A DNA stretch of 64,000 nucleotides from [Phialemoniopsis] sp. UDSM-2020 (Eukaryota > Ascomycota > Sordariomycetes > Thyridiales > Thyridiaceae), in the NCBI GenBank assembly GCA_018873225.1, contig JAEILZ010000005.1, positions 3,968,001 to 4,032,000 of the forward strand, read 5' to 3'. The notes under the pieces are model-generated. The model worked only from the letters and a program-made list of their open reading frames with translations, was not told where the DNA came from and did not search any database. Position numbers and translations under genes: made by a program. This document shows positions 1 to 11,158 of the stretch, piece after piece; the first letter of the stretch is position 1, and every line of letters begins with the position of its first letter.

Positions 1-2075
1 TGTCCGGTATCATCCTGCTCGCTTTCGGTCTGCTGCGCCTCGACTGGATCATCGAGTTCATCCCGCACGTCGCCATCGCCGCCTTCGTCACCGGCGCCTC
101 CATCACCATCACCCTGAGCCAGGCGCCCACCATGCTCGGCATCAAGGGCATCGACACCCGCCAGCCCGCCTACCTCGTCTGCATCGACACCCTCAAGGCC
201 CTGCCGCGCTGCACCGTCGACGCCGCCGTCGGCCTCACGGCGCTGTTCCTGCTGCACCTCATCAAGTGGTACTGCGGCCGCATGGCCGTGCGCCAGAAGC
301 ACCGCCAGCGCCTCTGGGACACCCTGAGCTCCATCCGCATGACGTTCGTCATCCTGCTCTACACCCTGATCAGCTGGCTCGTCAACCGCTCCGTCGACTA
401 CGAGCACGCCAAGTTCCGCATCCTCGGCCCAGTGCCCACGGGCTTCAAGGCCGCCGGCCCGCCGAGCTTCGACCCGAACCTGATCAAGGCCATCCTGCCG
501 GACCTGCCCGCCGTGCTCATCATCCTCATCATCGAGCACATCGCCATCGGCAAGTCCTTCGCCAAAATCAACAACTACGTCGTCGTGCCCTCGCAGGAGA
601 TCATCTCCATTGGCGCCACCAACTTCCTCGGTCCCTTCCTAGGCGCCTACCCCTCGACCGGCTCCTTCACCGGTACAGCAGTGCTGTCCAAGGCTGGCGT
701 GCGCACTCCCTTTGCCGGCGTCTACAACGCCCTGATCTTGCTGCTCGCACTCTACGCCCTGACCTCGGTCTTTTACTACATCCCCATGGCTTCCCTCGCA
801 GGCCTCATCATTCACGCCGTCAGCAACCTCATCACCAGGCCGTCAACCCTCTACCACTACTGGATGGTCTCGCCATTTGAGGTGTTTGTCTTCTTCGTCG
901 GCGTCTTTGTGTCCGTCTTCGAGTCCCTCGAGACAGGCATCTACTGCACCGTCGCCATCTCCATCGCCCTGCTGCTCCTGCGCCTCGCCCGCACGCGGGG
1001 CCGCTTCATGGGCCGAGTCCGCGTCCGCCGCTACGGCAACAAGGCCGGCGCGGACGACTCGGACGTCGACAGCATGGATAATAAGCACGACTCGCAGCAT
1101 AACGACTCGGTCTCGGCCACGCGCAGCGTCTTCCTGCCGCTCGACCGCGACGACGGGTCCAACCCGGGCATCGAGGTCGAGGCCCCTTACCCGGGCGTCT
1201 TCGTCTACCGCTTCTCCGAGGGGTACAACTACCTCAACCAGGCGCAGCACATCGAGACGGTCACCTCGTACATCCGCGCCAACACCAAGCAGACCGTGGC
1301 CAGCCACTACGAGCGGCCCGGCGACCGGCCCTGGAACGACCCGGTCCCGCCCAAGGGCCACGCCGAGCGCGTCGCGACGCTGCCGCTCCTGCGCGCCGTC
1401 GTCTTCGACTGCTCGGCCGTCAACAACATCGACATGACGGCCTGGGAAGGGTTAGTCGATATGCGCACGCAGCTCGACCGGTGGGCCAGCCCGGAGCCCG
1501 TAGAGTGGCACTTCGCCGCCGTCAACAACACGTGGACGCGCCGCGCCCTGGCGGCCGGCGGGTTCGGCTTCCCGAGCGCCAAGCACGCCGACGAGTGGTC
1601 GCGGTGGCGCCCGACGTGCAGCGTGGCGGAGCTGGTCGAGGCCCGCGGCGCCGCGCCGGCGACTAGCCATGACGAGGAGAGCCGGGGCGCGACGCGCGAG
1701 GGCCCCAGCGCGATCACGAGCGGGACGCTGACGCCGAGCATGGGCGCGAGCATGGCGGACCCAGACGCCAAGCTCGTCAGCGCGGCGGTCGTGGACGCCG
1801 CTGCGTCGCGGCGCAAGGGCGGGAAGGGCGGCGATGTGCCGCTCGAGAAGATGGGCGCCGTGCAGGGCATCGACAGGCCGTTCTTCCACCTCGACTTGGC
1901 GTCGGCGGTCGAGTCGGCCGTCAGCGGGGTCCTGCGCCGGGACCGGCGGGCGGCGATGCACGTCGGCTCCGGGTCAGATACGGAGCACGAGGACCGGGAG
2001 AGGTCGGCGCCTGTGGCTCATGATGCCGAGACGTTGACTATTGAGGAGCAGGTTGCCGAGAGGGCAAGAGACTAG
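1..2075 (+). CDS. Sulfate permease, SulP family (5' truncated)
   Basis: Proton-coupled sulfate transporter of the plasma membrane, of the fungal SUL1/SUL2/CYS-14 type. The reading frame is already open at base 3, so the N-terminus lies outside the window; about 690 residues are visible. Hydrophobic helices fill the first ~340 visible residues, including the conserved stretch around IISIGATNFLGPFLGAYPSTG. A charged linker follows, and then a cytoplasmic STAS domain at roughly visible residues 390-560 (FVYRFSEGYNYLNQ, then VVFDCSAVNNIDMTAWEGL). The tail after STAS is long, low in complexity and acidic, ending in TAG at 2073-2075. No intron is needed in the visible part. Family membership is secure; which of the two fungal sulfate permeases it is cannot be decided without the N-terminus and promoter. 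Confidence 0.93.
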   Translation, partial: SGIILLAFGLLRLDWIIEFIPHVAIAAFVTGASITITLSQAPTMLGIKGIDTRQPAYLVCIDTLKALPRCTVDAAVGLTALFLLHLIKWYCGRMAVRQKHRQRLWDTLSSIRMTFVILLYTLISWLVNRSVDYEHAKFRILGPVPTGFKAAGPPSFDPNLIKAILPDLPAVLIILIIEHIAIGKSFAKINNYVVVPSQEIISIGATNFLGPFLGAYPSTGSFTGTAVLSKAGVRTPFAGVYNALILLLALYALTSVFYYIPMASLAGLIIHAVSNLITRPSTLYHYWMVSPFEVFVFFVGVFVSVFESLETGIYCTVAISIALLLLRLARTRGRFMGRVRVRRYGNKAGADDSDVDSMDNKHDSQHNDSVSATRSVFLPLDRDDGSNPGIEVEAPYPGVFVYRFSEGYNYLNQAQHIETVTSYIRANTKQTVASHYERPGDRPWNDPVPPKGHAERVATLPLLRAVVFDCSAVNNIDMTAWEGLVDMRTQLDRWASPEPVEWHFAAVNNTWTRRALAAGGFGFPSAKHADEWSRWRPTCSVAELVEARGAAPATSHDEESRGATREGPSAITSGTLTPSMGASMADPDAKLVSAAVVDAAASRRKGGKGGDVPLEKMGAVQGIDRPFFHLDLASAVESAVSGVLRRDRRAAMHVGSGSDTEHEDRERSAPVAHDAETLTIEEQVAERARD

Positions 2076-2701
2076 AGGGATGATGGGTTTGCATTTGCAT
2101 ATTTGCATCTGGGGAGTTTTTGGACATAAAAAATCAGCCATGGTTTCAGTGACGAAACGTGCCTTTGGTAGTATTTTCTTTTTAATTCGGCCATATGATA
2201 CCACGCATCGCATCTCTAGGAGGATGGATATACCATAGATATACACCTAGGATAGACGAGATGACAATAATTAATGTTTGAGAATACGTCGAAATTGTCT
2301 TCTCTCTTCCCTCGTGATTAGTGCAATCGATGGGATGTCGTTGAACATTGCGGGCTCAGACATTCTCGGAACCTGAAGCTAAGGATCAGCAGCTACAGTG
2401 GATACAGTGCATAATTGGGGCCGCTCATTAGCAGGTTTCTACCCCGCGACGCGCCACGGTTGGCACCATCCATATCACCAACTCTTCCATCTGCTACCCT
2501 GGTCCTGAACAGCTTTTGTCTTCCGCAGTTTGTCCTCGTGGTACCAGGCAGGAGGATGGTAGAGGGAGGCGTTTGTTTTCTGCTCAATTGAACTTCCGCT
2601 TTTCTTTTCTACCTAATATAACTCAATTGCAGAAAACGGGGAAGCCGACGTCCATCCACCTACCGTCACCTTCAACGTTGGTTCAATGCCTTGAGTTGAC
2701 A
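2076..2701. other. Intergenic: permease 3' flank and dim-5 upstream region
   Basis: AT-richer than the flanking genes. Open frames here are short and without codon bias. No tRNA or repeat was seen. Confidence 0.5.
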
Positions 2702-3841
2702 ATGGAGGCCGCCACTCGCCGGCACTTTTTCCACCACGGCGGAGATGACGTAAGTTTCTTTGGGAAGTGTAGATACCGTCTCGAGGCTGACACTCCTCCC
2801 CAGTCCTCCGCGCCCCCAAAAGAGCGCGACACCTGCCACTGGTGCCAGCTCCGCGGCTTCGCGACGCACAGGACCCTGCCCATCACCGTGGTCAACGAGA
2901 CCGACGACGGCGCCACCCTGCCGCCCGACTTCCGCTTCATCGACCACTCCGAGTTCGGCCCGGGCGTCGAGCCCGCCGCGGCTAACTTTCGCAGCGGGTG
3001 CGAGTGCGGCGACGACGACGAGTGCATGTACGCCGGCTGCCACTGCCTGGGCGAGATGGACGACTCGGACAGCGACGATGATGATAGGAGAAGGACGAAC
3101 GGCGGCCCGCACAAGAAGATGTTTGCGTACCACAGCCACGGTGTCAAGGCGGGCATGCTGAGGGGCAAGAGCTTGCAGTCGCGCGAGCCCATCTACGAGT
3201 GCCACGAGGGCTGTGCTTGCTCGTCGAGGTGTCCGAACAGGGTGGTCGAGAGGGGAAGGCAGATACCGCTACAGATATTCCGGACGGAGAACAGAGGATG
3301 GGGTGAGTCTCCATCATCAATGCCCTTACCTCGGTGCCGACACTCTTTGCTGACCAGAGGTTCTACAGGCGTGCGCTCCCTCGTCGACATCAAGCGCGGC
3401 CAGTTCGTCGATCGCTACCTAGGCGAGATCATCACCTCGGCCGAGGCGGACCGCCGGCGCGCCGCCTCGTCCATGGCCCAGCGGAAAGACGTCTACCTCT
3501 TCGCGCTCGACAAGTTCTCGGACGAGGCCTCGCTCGACCCGCGCCTGGCGGGCCCGCCGCTCGAGGTGGACGGCGAGTTCATGTCCGGGCCGACGCGCTT
3601 CGTCAACCACAGCTGCGACCCGAGCATGCGCATCTTTGCGCGCGTGGGCGACCACGCCGACAAGCACGTGCACGACCTGGCGCTCTTTGCCGTGCGCGAC
3701 ATCCCCAAGGGCGAGGAGCTTACGTTTGACTATGTGGACGGGTTGGATTCGATGGACGACGATGCGAATGACCCCAGCAAGAAGCGCGATATGACCAAGT
3801 GCTTGTGCGGGAGTAAGAAGTGCCGCGGGTTCTTATGGTGA
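2702..3841 (+). CDS. dim-5: Histone H3 lysine-9 methyltransferase, DIM-5/Clr4/SUV39 type
   Basis: Proposed exons are 2702-2749, 2804-3302 and 3369-3841, giving 339 aa. The nuclear enzyme methylates H3K9 and directs heterochromatin; in Neurospora it also directs DNA methylation of RIP-mutated DNA. The order is a short N-terminus, a cysteine-rich pre-SET zinc cluster (GCECGDDDECMYAGCHCL, then CHEGCACSSRCPNRV), a SET domain with YLGEIIT, NHSCDP and ELTFDYV, and a post-SET CLCGSKKCRGF. Both introns (54 and 66 nt) are multiples of three with no stop, so the unspliced frame is also open. Splicing restores the RGWG-VRS joint and removes residues foreign to the family. The start is the ATG at 2702, immediately before a short first exon. 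Length and motifs match N. crassa DIM-5 closely. Confidence 0.93.
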   Translation: MEAATRRHFFHHGGDDVSFFGKCRYRLEADTPPQSSAPPKERDTCHWCQLRGFATHRTLPITVVNETDDGATLPPDFRFIDHSEFGPGVEPAAANFRSGCECGDDDECMYAGCHCLGEMDDSDSDDDDRRRTNGGPHKKMFAYHSHGVKAGMLRGKSLQSREPIYECHEGCACSSRCPNRVVERGRQIPLQIFRTENRGWGESPSSMPLPRCRHSLLTRGSTGVRSLVDIKRGQFVDRYLGEIITSAEADRRRAASSMAQRKDVYLFALDKFSDEASLDPRLAGPPLEVDGEFMSGPTRFVNHSCDPSMRIFARVGDHADKHVHDLALFAVRDIPKGEELTFDYVDGLDSMDDDANDPSKKRDMTKCLCGSKKCRGFLW

Positions 3842-4848
3842 TGTGCGTACTAGTCGCGGGATAGACAGCAATAGGAGCTACGGGCAGGCGTCGACTGAGA
3901 GGCTCGATTCACCGAGCGGGAATGTGGAATTGGTTTGCCATGAGAGAGATACCCAATGCATTGGTACTACGTACTACATCAATAATTCATAAAAGGAACT
4001 GATACTAAAAGTCGATGGATTGAATGGTGAAGTTTACAATGGCTTTGTTCTCTCGACGAGTCTCGAGTCGTGCACATATCACCATCATCACTGTCACCAC
4101 TAATGCGAGTGCATAAATGGCTAACTAAGGACTCCGTATGATGTGAGCAAATCATTGCTAAAATTGGCTCACAAAGCTACCAAGTCTGCCTTTTAGACGT
4201 GGGGAAAGCCGAGGAGGGATCGCCAAGTGCCAGCGGAAATGCAGCAGGGTAGCAATTAAGCCTAACCGGGTTACCGTCGTCTGTTTTTGACGCAGTCACC
4301 AGTTCATCTCGAGCAAGCATCGCCAACAGTCAGTCCAGTTCTGGGCGGTTATTAATCCCTGCCTGCTCTTTCTCCTTCCCCTCATTTCAGCTTGCTCCTC
4401 TCAGAAACAGAAAGACAACTTGTCTCTCTATCTGCCTTGCCTTGTCTTGCTCTTGTGCTACAACATCATCTCCTCCATCTCCCACCTTTTCATTCCTGGA
4501 TCTACCCAACTCAAATCAATAGTACCAAAGGCTCCTCAGTTACCCGCCCTTCTTTGCTAGCCCGTGTTCTAGATGATCTGATTTGGCCCCACCCCGCCTC
4601 TTGTGCTGCACCAACCCTCGTCACAAGCCAGCAAGGCGCCTTGTTAGCAGCAGCATTGACTTCCAACGACTCGCCAAAAAGGGCTATTCTCCCTCTCCTC
4701 GCTTCTCCTCCATTCAACCCTCTCTTGCTTGACAGACGAACAGACCGACAGCAAAGCCTCTGCGCAAAGCAATCGCCCTCGACACTACGTCCATTCGATC
4801 ATGTATCTTTAGTCGCACACTGCCCACCCCAGTGTGTAAGGCGTCAAG
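3842..4848. other. Intergenic: dim-5 3' flank and UBTD-like leader
   Basis: The 3' half (about 4370-4848) is pyrimidine-rich and looks like a long 5' leader of the next gene. It contains a minimal upstream ORF at 4801-4812 (ATG plus two codons and TAG), 36 nt before the true ATG. Long open frames here are GC/CT-composition artefacts. Confidence 0.5.
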
Positions 4849-6088
4849 ATGGTACGTTCCCCCGACTCAGGGAGTCAGCCTGGTCCGTCCGGGTCCCCAA
4901 ACCTCCCAGGCCATTCCCCTCGTCTCTGCAAAAGGCTGACACTCGCACAACAGGGCTGCTGCTTCTCCTCCCCAGGGGAAGGCCCCAACTCCCCCTACCC
5001 GGGCGCCGGCCCGGGCACAGGCGACCCCTCGGCCTCGGCCAGGCCTATCAACACCACTACCACCGATTCAAACAATGCTCAGCAACAGTCCGGCACACCG
5101 ACATCCCCAACGTCGCCCACGGACGCAAACAACCAGCAGCGTCGCCGCAGGCGCCAGCAACAACCTCTATCCCAGCATATCAACAAGCCCCTGCGCCGCC
5201 ACGCCTGGTCCTCCCCGTCGACGCTCTCCTCCGCCCGCCGCGGCGCCGCAGCGGGCGCCAACCGCCGGCGCTGGAGCCGCGCCGCGCTCGACCGCGAGAG
5301 GGCGGATTTCTTCGACACGCGCGTCGCGGGCCGCGCCGAGGTGTGGCTGGCCCTGCGCGCCGCGCTCGAGGTCCTGTGGGACGCGGACCGCCTTACCGCC
5401 GAAGACGGAGCACGGCAGGAGGTAGATAGCACCACGGCGACGACAGCGCTCGCCACGGCCCAGAGCATCCTCGACGCCGGCGAGATCACCCTGCCGTCGG
5501 GCGACCTCGCGCAGGGCGCCTACGACGCGCTGGGCAACTACTACGCCCTGCCCGAGTGGATCGTGGCCGACCCGGTCAACGTGGTGCCCGACGGCGGTGG
5601 GGACGATGGCAGCGACGAGAAGGAGTGCGACGACGGGCAAGAAGAAGCGGCCAGCGGGTCCGAGACCGAGGACGACGGCCAGGGCGGGACCACGGTCGTG
5701 ATCGAAGGGGCCAGGGACGAGAAACACCACCGCAGGAGCCGGGACGAGAAGGGCAAGGCTGTGGCGCACGAGGACGAGCGGGAGGAGGAGGATCTCGTTG
5801 CCGTGCGGGCGAGGCTGAGCGAGAATGGCCGGGATGTGGTTGTGCGCGTCGGGCGCGGGGATCACGTCAAGGTGTTAGAGAGGAGGATCGTCGAGAAGGC
5901 CAAGGTAAGCACGCCCCTTTGCCCCATAGATATCATCCAGTGTTGACCTTGTCAAACCGTAGCTGGCACCGACGGCCAAGATACGCATCGCCTACCTCGG
6001 CAAGATCCTGCGCGAGCACTCGTCCCTGGCCGCGCAGGGCTGGCAGGAGGGCCACACCGTCAACGCGCTGGTCTTTCACAACAGCTGA
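4849..6088 (+). CDS. Ubiquitin-domain protein, UBTD/DC-UbP family
   Basis: Proposed exons are 4849-4851 (the ATG alone), 4954-5904 and 5963-6088, giving 359 aa. Splicing the 102-nt intron directly after ATG yields a protein starting Met-Gly-Cys-Cys, a classic N-myristoyl/palmitoyl context; human UBTD1 likewise starts MGNC. The N-terminal ~110 residues are low-complexity. The DC-UbP domain follows, including FFDTRVAGRAEVW, SILDAGEITLPSGDL and YDALGNYYALPEWI, which align with the vertebrate UBTD core. An acidic/charged linker then leads to a C-terminal ubiquitin-like fold (VRARLSENGRDVVV to VNALVFHNS). The family is thought to scaffold ubiquitin E2/E3/DUB partners at membranes; the fungal role is not established. 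The ORF can be read without splicing intron 1, so automated models may extend the N-terminus wrongly. Confidence 0.85.
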
Positions 6089-6741
6089 GAGCAAAACAAA
6101 TGACCGATTAAAGACGGCAACTATCTAAACCCCGACGACGTACTCAGTGGCTCCTATGAGCGGAGCGAGAGCGAACGTCATAGACTGCATCACCCGTGTT
6201 GTGGCTGCATACGGTCGTGGTGAGAGAGAGAGGAGACCACGGCACTGCAGTGACAGACCCTGGCATTTTGATTTTCTGGAGAATTTGCATGCACCTAATA
6301 TCGAGGCGGTACGGCCCTCATCTTGATACCCAATTTGATTACTCTTTTCTTGTCATCCACTCCCTTTAGGTAACATCAGAATACGAAACCACTGGTCTTT
6401 ACGGATCGGTCCTCACTACAGCTCACAGCAGTCAGAATGAGATCCTTGCAGTCTTCATGACATGACAGTGCATTCCTATTCTCGTCTAATCAATAAACAA
6501 CATCGAGCTTCTAATACTATTTTCAGATACGGCCCCCATTGGCCGAGTATCCCTTTTTGCCTTCTGACTAAACGCTCGTCATATGTCTTGTCGTCTTGGT
6601 GACATCCCCTCATTCACATTACGCCGACAGTCATGCTACCGGCGGTCCGACAAAGACCAGCCAGCGAGCCTCCACCCGTATATGCCGTCTTCTTCTCACC
6701 CACAATCGTCGTGGCACCTCCTAGACATCACTGCCGGGCCT
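6089..6741. other. Intergenic: convergent 3' flanks
   Basis: Region between the convergent stop codons of the UBTD-like and COPI beta genes. Only short chance ORFs; nothing else seen. Confidence 0.5.
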
Positions 6742-9700
6742 TCAAGCGGCCGTACCGATCTTGTTCAGTCCCTTCAGTGATCCTAGGCTGAGAGCCAGAC
6801 CTTGCGAGCGACTTCTTATCCGGACGAAACCAGTAATAGGTCCGTCCTCGCCCTGCTTCTCGATGCTCAAGTTGGCCAAGGCATCCTCACCTGCATAGAT
6901 TGTTAGCACTTATTGATCACCAAGAAGTTCAACATCAGACGAGAGTAAAACTTACCGAACACACTACGCGCGTACAAGTTGGCGCTCAGGAACTGGCAGT
7001 CTCCCTTCATGCCTCCCTCGGGCGTCAGGCAGTTCATGTTGGTCGCCTTCATCAGCTCGTCCAGGAAACCGCGCAGCGTCTTGATCTTGCTGTTGATGTT
7101 GACCTTGTTCTCCCACTCAAACTCGGTCCACATCGTCCGGAACTGCGTCTCGGTGCAGGTAGCCGGTTGGATGTAGTCCATAATGTCGACGTGCACGTCA
7201 TTGAGGATGACCACGTTGGTGTCGGTCGAATGTGCGCCGTCGTAGACAACGTTGCCAAAGATGACACCAGTGTCCGTGGATGAGACCTTGATGGTGCACT
7301 GGACGTTGTGGAAGTCGTGGGGACCAAGGTTCTGCGTGGTTGGCCTCTCGACAACCTTGAGGTCGCCAAGGGTAGCAAACTCAACGGACAGGTTCTGCAG
7401 AGTCTCGGTAGTCTGGTTCACCAGGAGGACATCGAGAACGATATCGAACTGGTGCACCTTGACGTAGGCCTCGGCATAGACCGGATCGGAGAAACCAGTG
7501 AGCTGAACAACGCGGGACAGCTTGCTGGTGAGATCCTCGGCAGCGCTGGTATCGCCACCGGTAGCGCGCTCCAGGTCGAGGTCGATCGCATCCGCACCAT
7601 CGCCCGCATTCTTCTTGCTAAGCTGGCGGATGGAAACCACATCGTCCACCTGGACGGCCGTCTTGGCCTTCTCGACAGCCTCCTTGGCTGCCCGCTTCTT
7701 CTCCTCGACGGCCACCATAGCACGGAAGGCCTTGCGGGTGTCGTCAAGATAGACAGTCTCCAGCTCGGGATGCTCGTTGAACTCAGCCAGGCTGCGCACA
7801 CAGCTCATGACACGGTCGACCGAATCCTCATCGATAGGAGCCTTGACAAACTGGGACTGGCCGACTCGGATGATGGAGATCATGATCAGCATGGCCTCGG
7901 CGCGCAGGGCATTCGTGCGGGCCTTGTCCTCGCAGATCTCGGCGTGGCGCATAACCAGCTTGGTCAGAGTAGCGGATAGGACAGTAGCCAGATAGTAGTC
8001 ACCATCGAGGATAAGCTGTCGCAGAGGGGGCTTCTGAGCGGCCTTGACAGCCTCCAACTTGGCGGCAGCGGCCGATTGGCTGGTCAGCGCAGTCTCAGTA
8101 GCGTATGTGCCGTCAGCCAAAACTCTCCTGGATCCGGTAGGGGCAGCCTTGGAGTGGCCGTTGACCTGTTCCTGCTCCTTCTCCGGCTCTTCGCCGTCGA
8201 CGTTATCGAGCAGGCGCTGCTCAGAAGCCAGAATCGGGATCTCGCCCAAGCTAGCCCGGATCCGCTTCCATGCTTCCCTGATGTCCTTCTCCTCCAGAGA
8301 GTACTCGCCGACGATCCAGAGAATACCCCTGTAAACCTTTCCGGCGCGCACTTCGCTGAGCGTGTCGACTAACCTGGCCACGATGGAGGGGCGCAGCTTG
8401 GGGAACTTCTCAACAACCTCCTTGATGAAGTTGATAACATCAACGGCAGAGGCATTGTTGAAGTCGGCGATGAAGTCCATGAGAAGGTCGACAACGCTGG
8501 CGGCGACTTCTGAGAACTTGATGGCGCATTGGTGAATGGAGTGGATGAGCAGCTGGCGGTACTCGGTGTTCTTCTCGTACTCCTGATCGACTGTCTTGGA
8601 CAGCTCCTTCTTGAGCAGCAAAATGACCTCCTCGACGTTCTTGCTCGAGACCATGTCGAGGGCCAAGCCAAGAGCTTTCCTCCGCACATCAATATCGGGG
8701 CTCGAGAGAACTCGAAGGATTTCCATCACAAGGTCGTCGAGAATACCGGGGTTCTTCTGCCTCAACTGATCAACACGGTCGAGGACAATCAGCTTGACGT
8801 TGTTGTCGGCTTCCTTGATGCTAAGCTCGATAAATTTGCCAGCTGCCGCCTTGACGGCCACGGGGTTGCTGGTGAGGGCGGTCAGAGATGAGGCAGCCTC
8901 GTACACAACGGTTGATGCTCCTGCCTCTAGGAGGTCAAAGATCAAGCGCAGATACCGGGCCTTGTTCTGCGAATTCTGTACTGCATCCTTCCTGATAAAC
9001 TCAAGCTCCACCAATTGCAGCAATTCTTCCGCATTGGGAATGCCGTCGAATACTGAGCTTAGGAAGACAAGGGCCTTGTCGTGATCTATGGATGCGAGTG
9101 CAGCAAAGGCATTACGCTTGCATGTGGCGTCGTTCTCACTCTCGAGGAAAGTGGCGATCAGATCTGAGGCATCGGGGATGAGGGAGGGAGAGTGCTGGTA
9201 GATCGACGCAACCGCAAAGACAGCATTCTTGCGCACGTAGGCATGTCGGTGCTCTAGGCATGATCTGGCCGAGGAGAGAAGGGGCTCAATGAGCTCGGGC
9301 TCGCGGAGCTTGGCGAGGAAGCGCAGGGTGTTGCCTCGAATGTACTCGTTGGGGTGCTGCAGGTCATTTCGGATACCGTTGCTAAGAGAGAGTTAGCTTT
9401 GCTTCTCCATAGTCGAACGCGAGGTTCTTGTCGCCAAAAATCACCTACCAAACGAGAATCATCTCTTGCTTGAGCTTGCCAGCATCGTGCTTGGGGCAAA
9501 TCTCATAGTAAAAGTAGAGCAGCTTCTTGAGAGGCTTTGACTTGGAAGGCATGACAAAGCGGATGATGTGCATGAGGAGCGAGGGCATGGGGTCGCCGTT
9601 CAGCATGATGGTCAAGATGCGCTTCATGGTCTCGACCTTGCTGTCGTCGGTGCCCTTCTCAAGCTGGTTCTTGAGGTCATTGACGGAAGGGATGTCCGCA

Positions 9701-9750
9701 GCATTGTCCATATGGACCAAGCTGTACGCATTCTCGAGAAAGGACGACAT
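6742..9750 (-). CDS. sec26: Coatomer subunit beta (COPI, Sec26)
   Basis: Proposed exons (coding order) are 9750-9449, 9381-6956 and 6890-6742, giving 958 aa, the normal size for beta-COP. This is a core subunit of the heptameric COPI coat for retrograde Golgi-to-ER transport. The N-terminal ~550 residues form the HEAT/adaptin-like solenoid ([17 protein letters not shown] across intron 1, then [11 protein letters not shown]). An acidic linker follows, then the beta-COP C-terminal domain and the appendage platform with its end at [14 protein letters not shown]. Intron 1 (67 nt) has GTAGGT...TTAG ends and restores the conserved VCNGIRND. Intron 2 (65 nt) restores [11 protein letters not shown]; without it the frame stops after ten foreign residues. 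The gene is divergent from mago nashi. Confidence 0.95.
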
Positions 9751-10401
9751 GATGGGCAGGTCGTTTGCGGAAGAGTCGGGGGAGGTGGGCGAGTATGGTG
9801 CGTTGCAGCTTCAAGCCAGGAGGTGGGATGCCTCGCAGTGCTCGTTGGGTTTTCGATCAATAGCAGAGCCCAATTGCCAGCTGGACGGAAGAGGTTCGGA
9901 GGGTGTTGAAGCTGTGAGACTTGGAGAGAGGAAGGTCCACAACCTGGCGTCGCCGTGGGAAAGGGGAGTCGAGTGTGATCGCGATGCCAATGCCAGAGGG
10001 ACTCGCTATTGTGAGGGTGTCTCTTAAAGATGTGGCCTGGCGGTGGTGGTGGTGAACTAGCAGTCGTGGCCCCCCGTTAGGCGGTGAGGTGGCCCCAGGG
10101 AGTGCGTGGGACAGGTGGCAGTAAGCGAGGAGCTCTTCCTTTTGCTGAGCTATCACGTGCGAGCCGCTCCCCTGAAAACCTGGTACTTCTCCCTGCGACC
10201 ACAGTCTACCCGTCCGACAAGTACCGCTTTTCTTTTTCTCGTGCTGCCCCTCCATTTATCATTCATCGCGCGTTTGCTGCCACTAACTAAAGAGATTGTG
10301 GGGACGCACGGCTGGACTTCTCGAACTGCGCATTTGCTCCAGAGCCTTTCCTCACGACGCTTCCCGAGTTCCAAGAAGCAAAAGCGACACTCACAGTCAC
10401 A
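9751..10401. other. Divergent promoter of COPI beta and mago nashi
   Basis: A 651-bp shared upstream region, with 5' leaders on both sides. No recognised operator; open frames in it are shadows. Confidence 0.5.
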
Positions 10402-11158
10402 ATGGCCTCAACAAGCGAGCCGTTCTATCTTCGCTACTAGTATGCAACATTGCCCCGTACTATGCGCGCTCGCACCCCTTGCTAACAGCTACCACAGCTC
10501 CGGTCACTCTGGCCGCTTCGGGCACGAGTTCCTGGGTAAGCTGCTCCAACAGCTCCTCGCTTTTGCGCACTCGTGCTAACACAGCCTCTCAACGTAGAAT
10601 TCGACTTCCGCGTGGTTGGCGACGGCCGCAGTGCGGTCGCGCGCTATGCCAACAACTCCAACTACCGCAATGACAGTCTGATCAGGAAAGAGAGTGGGTG
10701 CTCCCCAGATCGCGACCTTGGAAAGTTTTGCATCGCTAACAAGTTGCAGTGTGCGTTAGCTCCCTCGTCATCGATGAGATAAGGCGCATCGTCAAATCAA
10801 GCGAGATCATGAAGTCAGTATGCCCCCGCATGCGCCGCCGAACCATGCAACTTACACATGTACAGGGAAGATGATGGCAAGTGGCCGCAGAAGAACAAGG
10901 ACGGCCGGCAAGAGTTGGAAATCAAGATTGGAAACGACCACATTTCCTTCGAGGTATGCGCTCGCCCTAATTCGCACGCCTTATTTGCATTTCTTGCTGA
11001 CTGTTCATGACCAGACTGCGAAAATCGGTTCTCTCGTCGATGTCACCGAGTCGTCTGACCCCGAGGGTCTCCGGGTGTTCTACTACCTTGTACAGGATCT
11101 TAAGGCCTTGGTCTTCAGTCTGATATCTCTCCACTTCAAGATCAAGCCCATCTCCTAG
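10402..11158 (+). CDS. mago: Mago nashi, exon junction complex core
   Basis: Six exons: 10402-10439, 10498-10535, 10598-10693, 10750-10813, 10866-10953 and 11015-11158, giving 155 aa. Mago binds Y14 (RBM8) and with eIF4A3 marks spliced mRNAs in the nucleus. Joining the exons gives uninterrupted family motifs: [49 protein letters not shown] and the end [15 protein letters not shown]. Five introns of 52-62 nt in 468 coding bases make this by far the most intron-dense gene of the window. That is notable for a component of the intron-deposited complex. Intron 4 has a weak GTCAGT donor. No single reading frame reveals this gene; it is visible only after splicing. Confidence 0.95.
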
